From DASQPA01 sp963757335 (lineage in GTDB: Bacteria > Acidobacteriota > Thermoanaerobaculia > Multivoradales > UBA5704): DNA of 64,000 nucleotides. Below the pieces are notes generated by a model. It did no database searches. It saw nothing but the letters and a program-made list of their open reading frames with translations, and was not told the DNA's origin. Each line of letters starts with the position of its first letter. Position 1 is the stretch's first letter. This document shows positions 1 through 9,250 of the stretch, piece by piece. The position numbers and the translations under genes were made by a program. Where the stretch lies: positions 1 through 64,000 of the forward strand of contig CAVWRJ010000017.1 in the NCBI GenBank assembly GCA_963757335.1. Direction: 5' to 3'.

Positions 1-90
1 CGCCTCCGTGGTAGCATCAGACGCCCCGCCTGGAGGCGACGCGGCCTGTTACGGAATCCTGGCCGCATCCGTACGAATTCGAGGAGAACC

Positions 91-1272
91 ATGGACGACG
101 TCGTCATTCTGAGCGCTGCCCGCACGCCCATCGGGGCCTTCCAGGGGTCGCTCGCCAGCCTTCCTGCCCATACCCTGGGGGCCAAGGCCCTGGTGGCCGC
201 CATCGAGCGCGCCGGCTTGACCCCCCAGGAGATCGACCAGGTCAACCTCGGCTGCGTTTTGACCGCCGGCCAGGGGCAGGCCCCCGCCCGCCAGGCGGCG
301 CTCGCCGCCGGGTGCCCGGTCTCGACCGGGGCGATCACCCTCAACAAGGTCTGCGGCTCGGGGATGCGGGCGATGATGATCGCCGCCAACGACCTGCGCT
401 GCGGCGACTACAAGGTGGTCGCCGCGGGGGGGATGGAGAGCATGAGCCAGGCCCCCTATCTGGCGGCCGGGGTGCGCGACGGCCTGCGGCTCGGGCATGG
501 CAAGCTCATCGACTCGACGATCCACGACGGCCTCTGGGACCCCTACAACGACCTCCACATGGGCAACTGCGCCGAGCTCTGCGCCGCCGAGTACAAGTTC
601 ACCCGCGAGGAGCAGGACGCCTTCTCGGTCGAGAGCTACCGCCGGGCCAAGGAGGCCTGGGAGAAGGGGCTCTTCGCCGAGGAGATCGTCCCGGTCTCGA
701 TCGCCGGCAAGAAGGGGGCGACCGTCGTCGACCGCGACGAGGAGCCGTTCAAGGTCGATCTGGCGAAGATCGGCGGCCTGCGCCCCGCCTTCCAGAAGGA
801 CGGCACGGTGACCGCCGGCAACGCCAGCAAGATCAACGACGGCGCCGCCGCCCTGGTGCTGACGACCGCCGCTCACGCCGCCCGGCTGGGGAAGAAGCCC
901 ATCGCCAGGATCCTCGCCCACGCGAGCCTCGCCCAGAAGCCGGAGTGGTTCACTACCGCTCCGGTGGGCGCCGCCCGCGCCCTCCTCGAACGGGCGGGGA
1001 TCAAGGCGGCCGACGTCGACCTCTGGGAGGTCAACGAGGCCTTCGCCGTCGTCGCCCAGGCCTTCCTCCGCGACCTCGACCTCCCGGCCGACCGGGTCAA
1101 CGTGCGGGGCGGGGCGGTGGCGCTCGGCCACCCGATCGGCTCCTCCGGGGCCCGCATCGTTGTCACCCTCCTCCACGCCCTCCGCCAGAGCGGCGGCCGG
1201 TTGGGGGTCGCCGCCATCTGCATCGGCGGCGGCGAGGCGACGGCGATCCTCGTCGAGCGCACGGAAGGCTGA
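91..1272 (+). CDS. Acetyl-CoA C-acyltransferase (thiolase)
   Basis: Cytosolic thiolase that condenses two acetyl-CoA to acetoacetyl-CoA or cleaves 3-ketoacyl-CoA. Seen: 393 residues, the usual family length; nucleophilic Cys88 in NKVCGSGMRAM, the NEAF block, GHPIGSSGAR with the catalytic His, and a C-terminal Cys in CIGGGEATA. These are the full class-II thiolase active-site set. GAGGAG lies just before the ATG. Only 8 bases separate it from lptD, so the two may share a transcript although their roles are unrelated. Biosynthetic and degradative forms cannot be told apart from sequence alone. Confidence 0.95.
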   Translation: MDDVVILSAARTPIGAFQGSLASLPAHTLGAKALVAAIERAGLTPQEIDQVNLGCVLTAGQGQAPARQAALAAGCPVSTGAITLNKVCGSGMRAMMIAANDLRCGDYKVVAAGGMESMSQAPYLAAGVRDGLRLGHGKLIDSTIHDGLWDPYNDLHMGNCAELCAAEYKFTREEQDAFSVESYRRAKEAWEKGLFAEEIVPVSIAGKKGATVVDRDEEPFKVDLAKIGGLRPAFQKDGTVTAGNASKINDGAAALVLTTAAHAARLGKKPIARILAHASLAQKPEWFTTAPVGAARALLERAGIKAADVDLWEVNEAFAVVAQAFLRDLDLPADRVNVRGGAVALGHPIGSSGARIVVTLLHALRQSGGRLGVAAICIGGGEATAILVERTEG

Positions 1273-1280
1273 CCGGCAGG

Positions 1281-3746
1281 ATGGTTACGCTCCGCCCACG
1301 CCCGCTGCCGTTCGTCTTGGCGTCGCTGCTCGCCCTTCCCGCGATGTTGGCGATCGGACCGTCGACGCTGGTCGCCCAGACGCCTCCCGGCACAGCCACC
1401 CCGGCGGCGCCGTCCTCGGCTCCGTCCCCCGCGGCGCCGAAGCCGGGCGACCCCCAGCCGGCGGCGGCCGGGACCCCGGCAATCGTTCTTCCCGGCCAGC
1501 CGGCGAAACCCGAGCCCGGGGTCCCCACGACCAACGGCGCCCCCGCCAAGGCTCCCGGCGCCCCGGTGCCGGTCCCCACTCCCCCCGACCCCAACCGGAT
1601 CGAGTTCAACCTCAACTTTCCCAAGGAACAGGGGGGCGGGAGCGCGGCGGGGAGCGCCGCCTCGCTCGAATACGTGCGCGAGACGTTCGCGGTGCTCGCC
1701 GGCAACGTCAAGGTGAAGTACCAGGACATGGACATCTCGGCCGACCGCGCCGAGATCGACCTGCAGACCAAGCTGGTGACCGCGACCGGCCATGTCATCG
1801 TCGACCAGGGGCCGCGCCGGATGTCGGGCGACACCCTCAAGTTCGACCTCGACACCAAGACCGGCACGCTCGAGAACGCCACCGCCCAGGTGCAGCCCGA
1901 CTACTATTTCACCGGCCGCGAGATCTCGAAGACCGGCGACGACACCTATGAGGTGGTCGACGGCATCTTCACCTCCTGCAGCCAGAAGACCCCCGACTGG
2001 AGCTTCAAGCTCGGACGGGCGGAGGTCGAGGTCGAGGGCTACGCTCGCATCCACAACGCGACTTTGAAGGCGAAGAAGCTGCCGGTCTTCTACACCCCCT
2101 ACATCCTCTGGCCGGCGAAGTCCGAGCGCACCTCGGGGCTCCTGATCCCCAACCTCGGCTACTCGGCGACCCGCGGCGCCCTCTTCGGGCTCGCCTACTA
2201 CCAGGTCCTCGGCCGGAGCTACGACACCACCTTCCACTTCGACGACTACAGCAAGAAGTATTTCGGGGTGGGGGACGAGTTCCGCTATCACCCGACCGAG
2301 GGGACGATCGGCTCGTTCCTCGGCTACGCCATCAAGGACCCCACCGTCGACCGCTATCGCTACAAGCTCCTCTTGAACCATGTCACCGAGGACCTCCCCT
2401 TCGGCATGCGCGGGGTGATCTCCTACCAGAAGGTGTCGGACTTCAACTACTACCGGGACTTCGAGCGCGACATCAACGCCAACAGCCTGCGCTCGATCTA
2501 CAGCCGCGGGTTCATCACCGGCAACTGGGGGCCGAACCTCCTCAACTTCTTAGTCGACGACCGGGCGACCTTCGTCGACACCGACAACACCAACACCTTC
2601 ACCAGCGCCAACAGCATCATCCAGAGGAAGCTCCCCGAGCTCGAATACCGCCTGCGCTCGACCGAGCTCGGCAAGCTGCCGCTCTATCTCCAGTTCCAGG
2701 GTTCGCTCGACTATCTGGACATCGCCCGGCCGCAGAGCTACTCCGGCCGTTACGGCCGGGCCGACGTCTTCCCCGAGCTCACCCTCCCCATCCGGACCTT
2801 CCCCTGGCTGTCGCTCTCGTTGACCGGCGGCGAGCGTCTCACCTGGTACGGCAACAAGGTCGATCCCACGGGCACCAAGTTCACCGGTGGCGGCCTGACC
2901 AGGAACCTCCCCGAGGCCAGCGCCGAGCTCGTCGGGCCGTCGTTCACCCGGATCTTCGGCGGCTTCGGGTCGTTCAGCAAACTGAAGCACGTCATCGAGC
3001 CGCGCTGGACCTACACCTACCAGGGGGCGATCGACAAGCCGGAGGAGATCCCGCTCTTCGACGAGGTCGACTTCCAGTCGGCGATGAACGTCGGCCGGAT
3101 CGCCCTCGACAACCGCCTGCTCGGCAAGCCCAAGGACGAGAAGAAGGGGAGCGCGCGGGAGATCCTCCTGGTCGAGGTCGCCCGCTCCTACAGCTTCGAT
3201 CCCAAGCAGCCGCTGCAGACCGGCGAGGTCATCCCGCCCACCGAGACCGGGCCGCAGACCCCGCCCCTGGCCTCCAAGGCGGGGCCGATCGAGGGGCTCA
3301 TCCGCTTCAACCCGACCGAGGTCACCTCGCTCAAGTACGAGGTGACCTACGACACCCTCTTCAAACGCCTGTCGGGGACCGCCCTCTCGGGCAACCTCGC
3401 GCTCGGGCCCGACACCGTCGGCCTCTCCTGGTTCACCCGCTACCTGACCCAGACGGGCGAGAAGCAGAGCGACCAGGTGGGGATCTCCGCCGGTCTGGAG
3501 ATCCTCCCCAAGCGGCTGCACCTGGATGCCCAGATCAGCTTCGACGCCGAGAACCATCTCCTCCAGCAGCAGCGCTACATCGCGAGCTGGGCGTCGCAGT
3601 GCTTCGGCTTGCAGGTGGAGCTGCGCGACTACCGCTCCGGGACCGGGCCGTTCGCGACGCGGACGACGGACTACCGCTTCTCGCTGTCGCTCAAGAACGT
3701 CGGCACCTTCCTGGACCTTACCGGTCGCGCCTACGGGGGTCAGTAA
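1281..3746 (+). CDS. lptD: LPS-assembly protein LptD
   Basis: Outer-membrane beta-barrel that inserts lipopolysaccharide into the outer leaflet as part of the Lpt bridge. Seen: 821 residues with a Sec signal peptide (charged start, hydrophobic stretch, VAQ cleavage region near residue 32), then a Pro/Ala-rich linker to about residue 100. Next comes an LptA-like OstA domain (segments such as VKVKYQDMDISADRAEIDL and GHVIVDQGPRRMSG), then a long barrel rich in aromatic alternating strands. The ATG at 1281 gives a clean signal peptide; upstream reading frame is only antisense-like extension through the thiolase gene. No partner LptE is visible nearby. Confidence 0.93.
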   Translation: MVTLRPRPLPFVLASLLALPAMLAIGPSTLVAQTPPGTATPAAPSSAPSPAAPKPGDPQPAAAGTPAIVLPGQPAKPEPGVPTTNGAPAKAPGAPVPVPTPPDPNRIEFNLNFPKEQGGGSAAGSAASLEYVRETFAVLAGNVKVKYQDMDISADRAEIDLQTKLVTATGHVIVDQGPRRMSGDTLKFDLDTKTGTLENATAQVQPDYYFTGREISKTGDDTYEVVDGIFTSCSQKTPDWSFKLGRAEVEVEGYARIHNATLKAKKLPVFYTPYILWPAKSERTSGLLIPNLGYSATRGALFGLAYYQVLGRSYDTTFHFDDYSKKYFGVGDEFRYHPTEGTIGSFLGYAIKDPTVDRYRYKLLLNHVTEDLPFGMRGVISYQKVSDFNYYRDFERDINANSLRSIYSRGFITGNWGPNLLNFLVDDRATFVDTDNTNTFTSANSIIQRKLPELEYRLRSTELGKLPLYLQFQGSLDYLDIARPQSYSGRYGRADVFPELTLPIRTFPWLSLSLTGGERLTWYGNKVDPTGTKFTGGGLTRNLPEASAELVGPSFTRIFGGFGSFSKLKHVIEPRWTYTYQGAIDKPEEIPLFDEVDFQSAMNVGRIALDNRLLGKPKDEKKGSAREILLVEVARSYSFDPKQPLQTGEVIPPTETGPQTPPLASKAGPIEGLIRFNPTEVTSLKYEVTYDTLFKRLSGTALSGNLALGPDTVGLSWFTRYLTQTGEKQSDQVGISAGLEILPKRLHLDAQISFDAENHLLQQQRYIASWASQCFGLQVELRDYRSGTGPFATRTTDYRFSLSLKNVGTFLDLTGRAYGGQ

Positions 3747-3755
3747 AGAGAGACC

Positions 3756-4826
3756 ATGAAAGGACTGATCCTCTCCGGCGGGAAGGGGACGCGGCTCCGG
3801 CCGCTCACCTACACCTCCGCCAAGCAGCTGGTGCCGGTGGCCAACAAGCCGGTGCTCTTCTATGCCATCGAGGCGATGATCGAGGCCGGGATCACGGAGA
3901 TCGGCATCGTCGTCGGCGACACCCGGCGCGAGATCAAGGCGGCGGTGGGGGATGGCTCGCGCTTCGGCGCCCGGGTCACCTACATCGAGCAGGACGAGCC
4001 GCGCGGCCTCGCCCACGCGGTGATGATCGGCGAGGATTTCCTGGCCGACACGCCATTCGTCATGTACCTGGGCGACAACCTGATCGCCGGCGGCATCACG
4101 AGCCTCGTCGAGGAGTACAAGAGCTCGGGCTGCAACGCCGAGATCCTCCTCGCCGAGGTGCCCAACCCCGAGCAGTTCGGGGTCGCCGAGCTCGCCCCCG
4201 GCGGCAAGGTCGAGCGCCTGGTCGAGAAGCCCAAGGAGCCGAAGAGCAATCTCGCCCTCGTCGGGGTCTACATGTTCGACTCGAACATCTTCGAGTCCGT
4301 ACACCGGATCAAGCCCTCGGCCCGCGGCGAGCTCGAGATCACCGACGCCATCCAGGATTTGATCGACCGCGGCCTCTCCGTCCACCCGCACATCGTCCGC
4401 GGCTGGTGGAAGGACACCGGCAAGCTGGAGGACATGCTGGAGGCCAACCGGATCGTCCTCGAAACCCTGAACGTGCCGCATCCCATCGGCGACTCGGGGG
4501 AAGGCAGCCGGATCGAGGGGCGGGTGCAGCTCGGGGCGGGGGTCGAGATCGTCGACTCGCTCGTCCGCGGGCCGGTCGTCATCGGCGACGGGACGCGGCT
4601 CGAACATGCCTTCGTCGGCCCCTACACCTCGATCGGCGAGCGCTGCAAGATCGAGCGCTGCGAGATCGAGAACTCGATCATCCTCGCCGACTGCGAGATC
4701 AAGGACATTCCGCTGCGGATCGACGGCTCGCTCATCGGCCGCAACGTCCGCATCGTCAAGACCGACCAGAAGCCCAAGGCCTACCGCTTCATGCTCGGCG
4801 ACAACTCCGAGGTGGGGATCACCTAG
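3756..4826 (+). CDS. Glucose-1-phosphate thymidylyltransferase, long form
   Basis: Sugar nucleotidyltransferase that transfers dTMP to glucose-1-phosphate, first step towards dTDP-rhamnose-type sugars, in the cytosol. Seen: N-terminal signature GGKGTRLRPLT, the YLGDNL metal/substrate loop, and a C-terminal left-handed beta-helix region (isoleucine-rich hexapeptides from about residue 250). At 356 residues it is the long RmlA class, longer than the ~290-residue RmlA, and some long-form members act on other sugars. It starts 9 bases after lptD and ends 1 base before rmlD, consistent with one operon. RmlB and RmlC are not in the window. Confidence 0.88.
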   Translation: MKGLILSGGKGTRLRPLTYTSAKQLVPVANKPVLFYAIEAMIEAGITEIGIVVGDTRREIKAAVGDGSRFGARVTYIEQDEPRGLAHAVMIGEDFLADTPFVMYLGDNLIAGGITSLVEEYKSSGCNAEILLAEVPNPEQFGVAELAPGGKVERLVEKPKEPKSNLALVGVYMFDSNIFESVHRIKPSARGELEITDAIQDLIDRGLSVHPHIVRGWWKDTGKLEDMLEANRIVLETLNVPHPIGDSGEGSRIEGRVQLGAGVEIVDSLVRGPVVIGDGTRLEHAFVGPYTSIGERCKIERCEIENSIILADCEIKDIPLRIDGSLIGRNVRIVKTDQKPKAYRFMLGDNSEVGIT

Positions 4827-4827
4827 C

Positions 4828-5718
4828 GTGCGGACCCTCATTCTAGGCGGCACCGGGATGCTGGGCCGGGCCGTCACCGCCGCCGCGAGGCGGCGCGGCT
4901 TCCCCGCCCTGGCCCTCTCGCACGCCCAGGCCGACGTCACCGACCGGGAGCGCCTGCTCTACTGGGTGCGGGAGTTCCGGCCGGAGCTGGTGGTGAACGC
5001 CGCCGCCTACACCAAGGTCGACCTCTGCGAGAGCGAGCGCGAGACGGCCTTCGCGATCAATGGCACCGCTCTGGACGCCGTGGCCGAGGCGGCCGCGGTC
5101 GCGATCCCCGGCGGCGCCGTCCTCCTCCACGTCTCGACCGACTACGTCTTCGACGGCCGGGGAAGTGAGCCCTACAGAGAGGACGACCCGACCGGGCCGC
5201 TCTCGGTCTACGGGGAGAGCAAGCTCTCCGGCGAGCGGCTGGCCCTCCAGTACGGCCGCACCCTGGTGGTGCGGGCGAGCTGGCTCTTCGGCCCGGGCGG
5301 TCCGAACTTCGTCGCCACCATCGTCCGGCTGCTCCGGGAGGGCCAGAAGCCGCTCCGGGTGGTCGACGACCAGCGTGGCGGTCCCACCTATACCCCCTAT
5401 CTCGCCAAGGCCCTGCTCGATCTCGCGCCGCTCGTCGCCGCCGGCATGGGCGGCATCGGCGGCGTTCTCCACTACCAGAACCGCGAGCCGGTAACCTGGT
5501 ATGGTTTAGCATCTGAGATCGCGCGCCTCACGTCTGGGAACCCCGCGGGTAGGGTCGTGCCGGTCACCACGGCGGAGTTCCCCCGGCCGGCGATCCGTCC
5601 GGCCTGGTCGGTCCTCGACGTCTCCCGTTTCGAGGCCGCGGTGGGCCGGCGGGTCGAGCCCTGGGAGATGGGGCTCGCCGAGTACCTGACATCTATCGCT
5701 TCAGGAGGAAGTCGATGA
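4828..5718 (+). CDS. rmlD: dTDP-4-dehydrorhamnose reductase (RmlD family)
   Basis: NAD(P)H-dependent SDR that reduces dTDP-4-dehydro-L-rhamnose to dTDP-L-rhamnose. Seen: 296 residues; Rossmann start GGTGMLGRAV, the family hallmark VNAAAYTKVD, STDYVFDG, and a catalytic YGESK (YxxxK). The GTG at 4828 is chosen because it lies one base after the preceding stop and puts the Rossmann fold at the N-terminus; the frame stays open upstream only inside the previous gene. The stop overlaps the next start by 4 bases (ATGA), so it is translationally coupled. Confidence 0.9.
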   Translation: MRTLILGGTGMLGRAVTAAARRRGFPALALSHAQADVTDRERLLYWVREFRPELVVNAAAYTKVDLCESERETAFAINGTALDAVAEAAAVAIPGGAVLLHVSTDYVFDGRGSEPYREDDPTGPLSVYGESKLSGERLALQYGRTLVVRASWLFGPGGPNFVATIVRLLREGQKPLRVVDDQRGGPTYTPYLAKALLDLAPLVAAGMGGIGGVLHYQNREPVTWYGLASEIARLTSGNPAGRVVPVTTAEFPRPAIRPAWSVLDVSRFEAAVGRRVEPWEMGLAEYLTSIASGGSR

Positions 5719-6710
5719 AGGCTTTGATCACTGGAATCACCGGTTTCGCCGGGTCGCACCTGGCGGAGTACCTGCTCGCCGAGCATAAAGACGTTGCGGT
5801 CTTCGGCACCTATCGCTGGCGCAGCCGGATGGACAACGTCGAGCACCTGGAGGGGCAGATCGAGCTGGTCGAGAGCGATCTCCGCGACTACACCTCGGTC
5901 TACGCGGCGCTCGACCGCATCCGGCCCGACTACATCTTTCATCTCGCGGCGCAGAGCTTCGTCCCCTCGTCGTGGACGGCGCCGGCCGAGACCCTGACCA
6001 CCAACGTGGCGGGGCAGACCAACCTCTTCGAGGCCGTCCGCGCCCTCGGGCTCGACCCGGTGATCCAGATCGCCTGCTCCTCCGAGCAATATGGCCTGGT
6101 CCACCCCGACGAGGTGCCGATCAAGGAGACCAATCCGCTCCGGCCGCTCTCCCCCTACGCGGTCTCCAAGGTGGCGCAGGACTTCCTCGGCTACCAGTAC
6201 TTCCAGAGCTACGGGATGAGAGTCATCCGCACCCGCGGCTTCAACCACACCGGCCCGCGGCGCGGCCACCCCTTCGTCACCTCGAACTTCTGCCGCCAGG
6301 TGGCGTCGATCGAGGCCGGTTTCCAGGAGCCGGTGATCCGGGTGGGGAACTTGGACGCCATCCGTGACTTCACCGATGTCCGCGACATGGTCCGCGCCTA
6401 CTGGCTGGGGGTCACCAAGGGCCGGCCGGGGGAGGTCTACAACATCGCGACGGGGACGGGGATCAGCATCCGCGCTCTCTTGGACAAGATCCTCGGTCTC
6501 TCGAACGTCCATGTGCGGACCGAGGTCGATCCCACCCGCCTGCGCCCCTCCGACGTCGAGATCCTGATCGGCGACAGCTCGAAGTTCCGCGCCGATACCG
6601 GCTGGGAGCCGCGTATCCCCTTCGACCAGACGGTCCAGGACCTCCTCGACTACTGGCGGGAGGTGGTGGCGCGCCGCAAGCGTCCGGTCGCCGCCCCGGT
6701 CCCGGCGTAG
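5715..6710 (+). CDS. gmd: GDP-mannose 4,6-dehydratase (Gmd-like)
   Basis: Extended SDR expected to convert GDP-mannose to GDP-4-dehydro-6-deoxymannose, precursor of GDP-rhamnose, fucose or perosamine. Seen: 331 residues; GITGFAGSHL nucleotide-binding loop, AAQSFVPSSW, SSEQYG, catalytic YAVSK, and the GMD-type NHTGPRRG motif after strand 6. The pairing with the epimerase directly downstream resembles the Gmd-Rmd pair that makes GDP-D-rhamnose (inference). Starts inside the rmlD stop; SD AGGAGG at about 5704. Confidence 0.85.
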   Translation: MKALITGITGFAGSHLAEYLLAEHKDVAVFGTYRWRSRMDNVEHLEGQIELVESDLRDYTSVYAALDRIRPDYIFHLAAQSFVPSSWTAPAETLTTNVAGQTNLFEAVRALGLDPVIQIACSSEQYGLVHPDEVPIKETNPLRPLSPYAVSKVAQDFLGYQYFQSYGMRVIRTRGFNHTGPRRGHPFVTSNFCRQVASIEAGFQEPVIRVGNLDAIRDFTDVRDMVRAYWLGVTKGRPGEVYNIATGTGISIRALLDKILGLSNVHVRTEVDPTRLRPSDVEILIGDSSKFRADTGWEPRIPFDQTVQDLLDYWREVVARRKRPVAAPVPA

Positions 6711-6725
6711 GCGGGGAAGGCGCCG

Positions 6726-7628
6726 ATGCGCATCCTCATCACCGGCATCAGCGGTTTCGTGGGGCCCCGCCTGGCGCTCCACCTCCTCGCCAGGGGCGAC
6801 CAGGTGAGCGGCACCTACCTGGACATCCGGCCCGCGCTGCCGGATCTGGCGGCCATCGAGCTCCACGAGGCCGACCTCCTGGATGCCCCGGCGCTCGCCC
6901 GGGTGATCGCCGAAGTCGACCCCGAGGCGGTGGTCAATCTGGCCGGCCTCTCGCACGTCGGGGAGTCCTGGAAGCGGATGGGCGAATACTTCCGGGTGAA
7001 CGTCCTGGGGACGGAGAACCTCCTCAAGGCCGCCGCCGGGAGGCGGGTGGTGGTGGCCTCGTCGGCCGAGGTCTACGGCGCGGTGCCGCCCGAGCGCCAG
7101 CCGATCCGCGAGGAGGAGCCGGTCGATCCGCGCACCCCCTACGCCCTGACCAAGGCGGCCTCGGAGCGCCTCGCCTATGCCTACGGAGCGGTGGTGGTGC
7201 GCGCCTTCAACCTGGTGGGACCGGGGCAGAGCCCGGCCTTCGCCCTCCCCACCTTCGCCGCCCAGCTCGCCGCTATCGCCCGCGGCGAGCAGGAGCCGGT
7301 CTTGAAAGTGGGGAACCTCTCCGCCCGCCGCGACTTCGTCCACGTGGACGACGCCGCCGCCGCCCTCCGCCTGCTGGCCGAGAAGGGCGAGCCGGGCGGC
7401 ACCTACAACCTGGCGAGCGGGACGGCCTTCTCGATCAGCGAAGCGCTCGACCGGTTGAAAGCGGTCTCGGGGGTCGACGCCCGGATCGAGATCGACCCCG
7501 ACCGCATGCGGCCGGCCGACCTGCCGCTGCTCTTAGGCGACAGCGGGCGGCTCCGGGCGCTCGGGTGGCGGCCGGAGCGGACGGTCGACCAGGCGTTGGC
7601 GGACCTGTGGGCGGCGGTCCGGGGGTAG
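6726..7628 (+). CDS. NAD-dependent epimerase/reductase (Rmd-like)
   Basis: Extended SDR, 300 residues: GISGFVGPRL Rossmann loop, NLAGLSHVGESW, SSAEVYG and catalytic YALTK. The NLVGPGQ stretch and the place after gmd suggest a GDP-6-deoxy-D-lyxo-4-hexulose reductase (Rmd) making GDP-D-rhamnose, but a plain UDP-sugar epimerase cannot be excluded. It is last in the lptD-sugar operon, starting 15 bases after gmd. Products would feed LPS O-antigen or another surface glycan, fitting the LptD gene at the head of the same run. Confidence 0.8.
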   Translation: MRILITGISGFVGPRLALHLLARGDQVSGTYLDIRPALPDLAAIELHEADLLDAPALARVIAEVDPEAVVNLAGLSHVGESWKRMGEYFRVNVLGTENLLKAAAGRRVVVASSAEVYGAVPPERQPIREEEPVDPRTPYALTKAASERLAYAYGAVVVRAFNLVGPGQSPAFALPTFAAQLAAIARGEQEPVLKVGNLSARRDFVHVDDAAAALRLLAEKGEPGGTYNLASGTAFSISEALDRLKAVSGVDARIEIDPDRMRPADLPLLLGDSGRLRALGWRPERTVDQALADLWAAVRG

Positions 7629-7654
7629 GGGCGCGCTACAGGCGTCCGTAGAAC

Positions 7655-8086
7655 CTACCGAAGCGGATTCCGAGTCTTCAGCTCCGGGAAGAGCGTGAAA
7701 TCGCGGTCGGCGGACCAGAGCTCGGTCACACCGTGACCGAGACAGAGGGCGGCGATTCGGGCGTCGTGCACCTTGGCGCCGGTTACCTGCCCTGCGGCGA
7801 GCAGCCGCCCGAGCACCGGCCAGTAGCCAGCGGGCTCGCTCAACAGCACCAGGCTTGGAGAGGCGAGCAGAGCGGCGACCTGCTCCAGCGCGCGTCCCAA
7901 CTCGGTAGGGGGACGGTAGATTTTGAGGTGGGTGGAGATGGCGATGAACTCGTGTATGCAGGGCCAGGGGATCGCCCAGGTAGCCGTGCCCTCGACGAGG
8001 GGGCGTAAGGCCTGCCGCGCCAGCTCAAACCAGGGTGAATCGCTTCGGTGGGCATAAACCAGGAGATTGGTGTCGACCGCGATCAA
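7655..8086 (-). CDS. vapC: VapC-type PIN-domain toxin
   Basis: Type II toxin with a PIN ribonuclease fold, 143 residues. Seen: N-terminal AVDTNLLVYAHR with the first acidic residue, a central Glu in CIHEFIAIS, and the paired acidic positions in KVHDARIAA and WSADRDF. Its start overlaps the antitoxin stop by 4 bases, the normal coupled antitoxin-toxin layout. PIN toxins usually cut tRNA or rRNA; the target cannot be read here. It lies convergent to the sugar operon. Confidence 0.88.
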   Translation of the reverse strand: MIAVDTNLLVYAHRSDSPWFELARQALRPLVEGTATWAIPWPCIHEFIAISTHLKIYRPPTELGRALEQVAALLASPSLVLLSEPAGYWPVLGRLLAAGQVTGAKVHDARIAALCLGHGVTELWSADRDFTLFPELKTRNPLR

Positions 8087-8328
8087 GCCCCACGCCCCGC
8101 GAAGATCCGGTCACGAAGAAGGTTCCAGTTGTCCACTTCGATCTCGGGCGCGACTCCTTCGCCAGCGACGCTCAGGTCGGGCCATCGATAGGATGCCTTC
8201 TGCTCTCGCTGTGCCAGTGCGGCCCGCAACCCTTCCTCGATCAGGGTGCGTAGCGTCGTTCCCTCGCGCTGGGCGACCTCCTCCGAGCGCGCGAACAGAT
8301 CCTCAGCGATCTCTATCGTCGTCTTCAT
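8083..8328 (-). CDS. Antitoxin of VapBC pair
   Basis: 81-residue antitoxin whose N-terminus (MKTTIEIAEDLFARSEEVA) is the ribbon-helix-helix type seen in VapB/DUF2191-like proteins; the acidic C-terminal tail should wrap the toxin. A TAGGAT -10 box at 8339-8344 (minus strand) ends 10 bases before the ATG, leaving a leader of only a few bases. There is no good SD, so near-leaderless translation is likely. Confidence 0.82.
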   Translation of the reverse strand: MKTTIEIAEDLFARSEEVAQREGTTLRTLIEEGLRAALAQREQKASYRWPDLSVAGEGVAPEIEVDNWNLLRDRIFAGRGA

Positions 8329-8616
8329 GATGACGCTGATCCTAGCATGCGGATGTCTGGGTCACCGCGAGGGAGACGTCCTGCCGCGCAGCTCCTAGCT
8401 CCGCTCCCGCCGTGGGCGCTCGATGTTCTCGGCAGTGACCCGATCGCGGGCTGCCTGCGCTTGAAACGAGCGGATCTGATCCGGCAGATCGAGGCCGGCT
8501 TCGGGCCGCTCTGGGTTGCGTCCGGCCCCCACTTTCGCCTGCCTGCTCTGCCGGTTTACCATAGAGGACGATCGTTCCTGAGCAGTTTTCCTACTCCTGA
8601 CCCTGAGGTTAAGCCC

Positions 8617-9165
8617 ATGGCTTCGACTCCCTCGACCCTGCCGCCCGCCGCCCCTACAGCGGACCTCAACCATCACATGCGCTTCCATGCCCCGAGCTTC
8701 CACCTGGCACCGGTCTTCGGGTCCGGCTGGTTCGGGGAGAAGGCGGAGGCGTTCGCGCGCTTCTTTGGTACGCCGACCTTCCTCATCGCCCAGTCGGTGA
8801 TCGTCTTCGGCTGGATCCTGGCGAACGTCGCCGGCTGGGTCAAGTTCGACCTCTACCCCTTCATCCTCCTGAACCTCGCTTTCAGCCTCCAGGCGGCCTA
8901 CGCCGCGCCGCTCATTCTCCTCGCCCAGACCCGGCAGGCCGATCGCGACAAGGCGCTCGCCGAAGCGGATGCCCAGCATCGCGAGGCCCTGGCGTCGGCG
9001 AACCTCGATCGACAGAATATGGCGGCCCAGCAGGGGGCGCAGCTCCTGGAGCTCCTGCGCCAGAACACCGAGCTCACCCGCCTCACCCAGCAGCTCACCT
9101 CCCGGATCGAAGAGCTGACCGGGGAGATCCACCAGCGGACGTGCGCTGGCGGGCACGCCGGATAG
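8617..9165 (+). CDS. DUF1003 family membrane protein
   Basis: 182 residues with the DUF1003 arrangement: a short helical start, WFGEKAEAFARFFGTP, then two transmembrane segments (about residues 61-80 and 89-112, FLIAQSVIVFGWILANVAG and FILLNLAFSLQAAYAAPLI). A Gln/Glu-rich cytoplasmic coiled coil follows, ending TREEL-like helices. The ATG at 8617 is the first that gives the normal family N-terminus. Function of the family is unknown. The 288 bases before it show no gene or convincing promoter. Confidence 0.85.
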   Translation: MASTPSTLPPAAPTADLNHHMRFHAPSFHLAPVFGSGWFGEKAEAFARFFGTPTFLIAQSVIVFGWILANVAGWVKFDLYPFILLNLAFSLQAAYAAPLILLAQTRQADRDKALAEADAQHREALASANLDRQNMAAQQGAQLLELLRQNTELTRLTQQLTSRIEELTGEIHQRTCAGGHAG

Positions 9166-9183
9166 ATCGTCCCCAGAGAGCGG

Positions 9184-9224
9184 AAAAAACGAAAGGAGCC
9201 CGGCATCGCGCTCGCCGGGCTCCT
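9184..9224 (-). terminator. Rho-independent terminator of first DUF6600 gene
   Basis: Arms AGGAGCCCGGC (9194-9204) and GCCGGGCTCCT (9214-9224) form an 11-bp stem. On the minus strand the stem is followed by TTTCGTTTTTT, the U-tract expected for the gene at 9251-10927. Confidence 0.85.
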
Positions 9225-9250
9225 TCGTGGATCGATCCGTGACGCGCTGT

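Noticed and set aside
2550..4940. A 796-codon open frame on the minus strand across lptD and the nucleotidyltransferase
   Set aside because: Low-complexity Asp/Glu/Arg/Gly protein with no domain; it mirrors two well-supported plus-strand genes and arises from GC-rich codon use.
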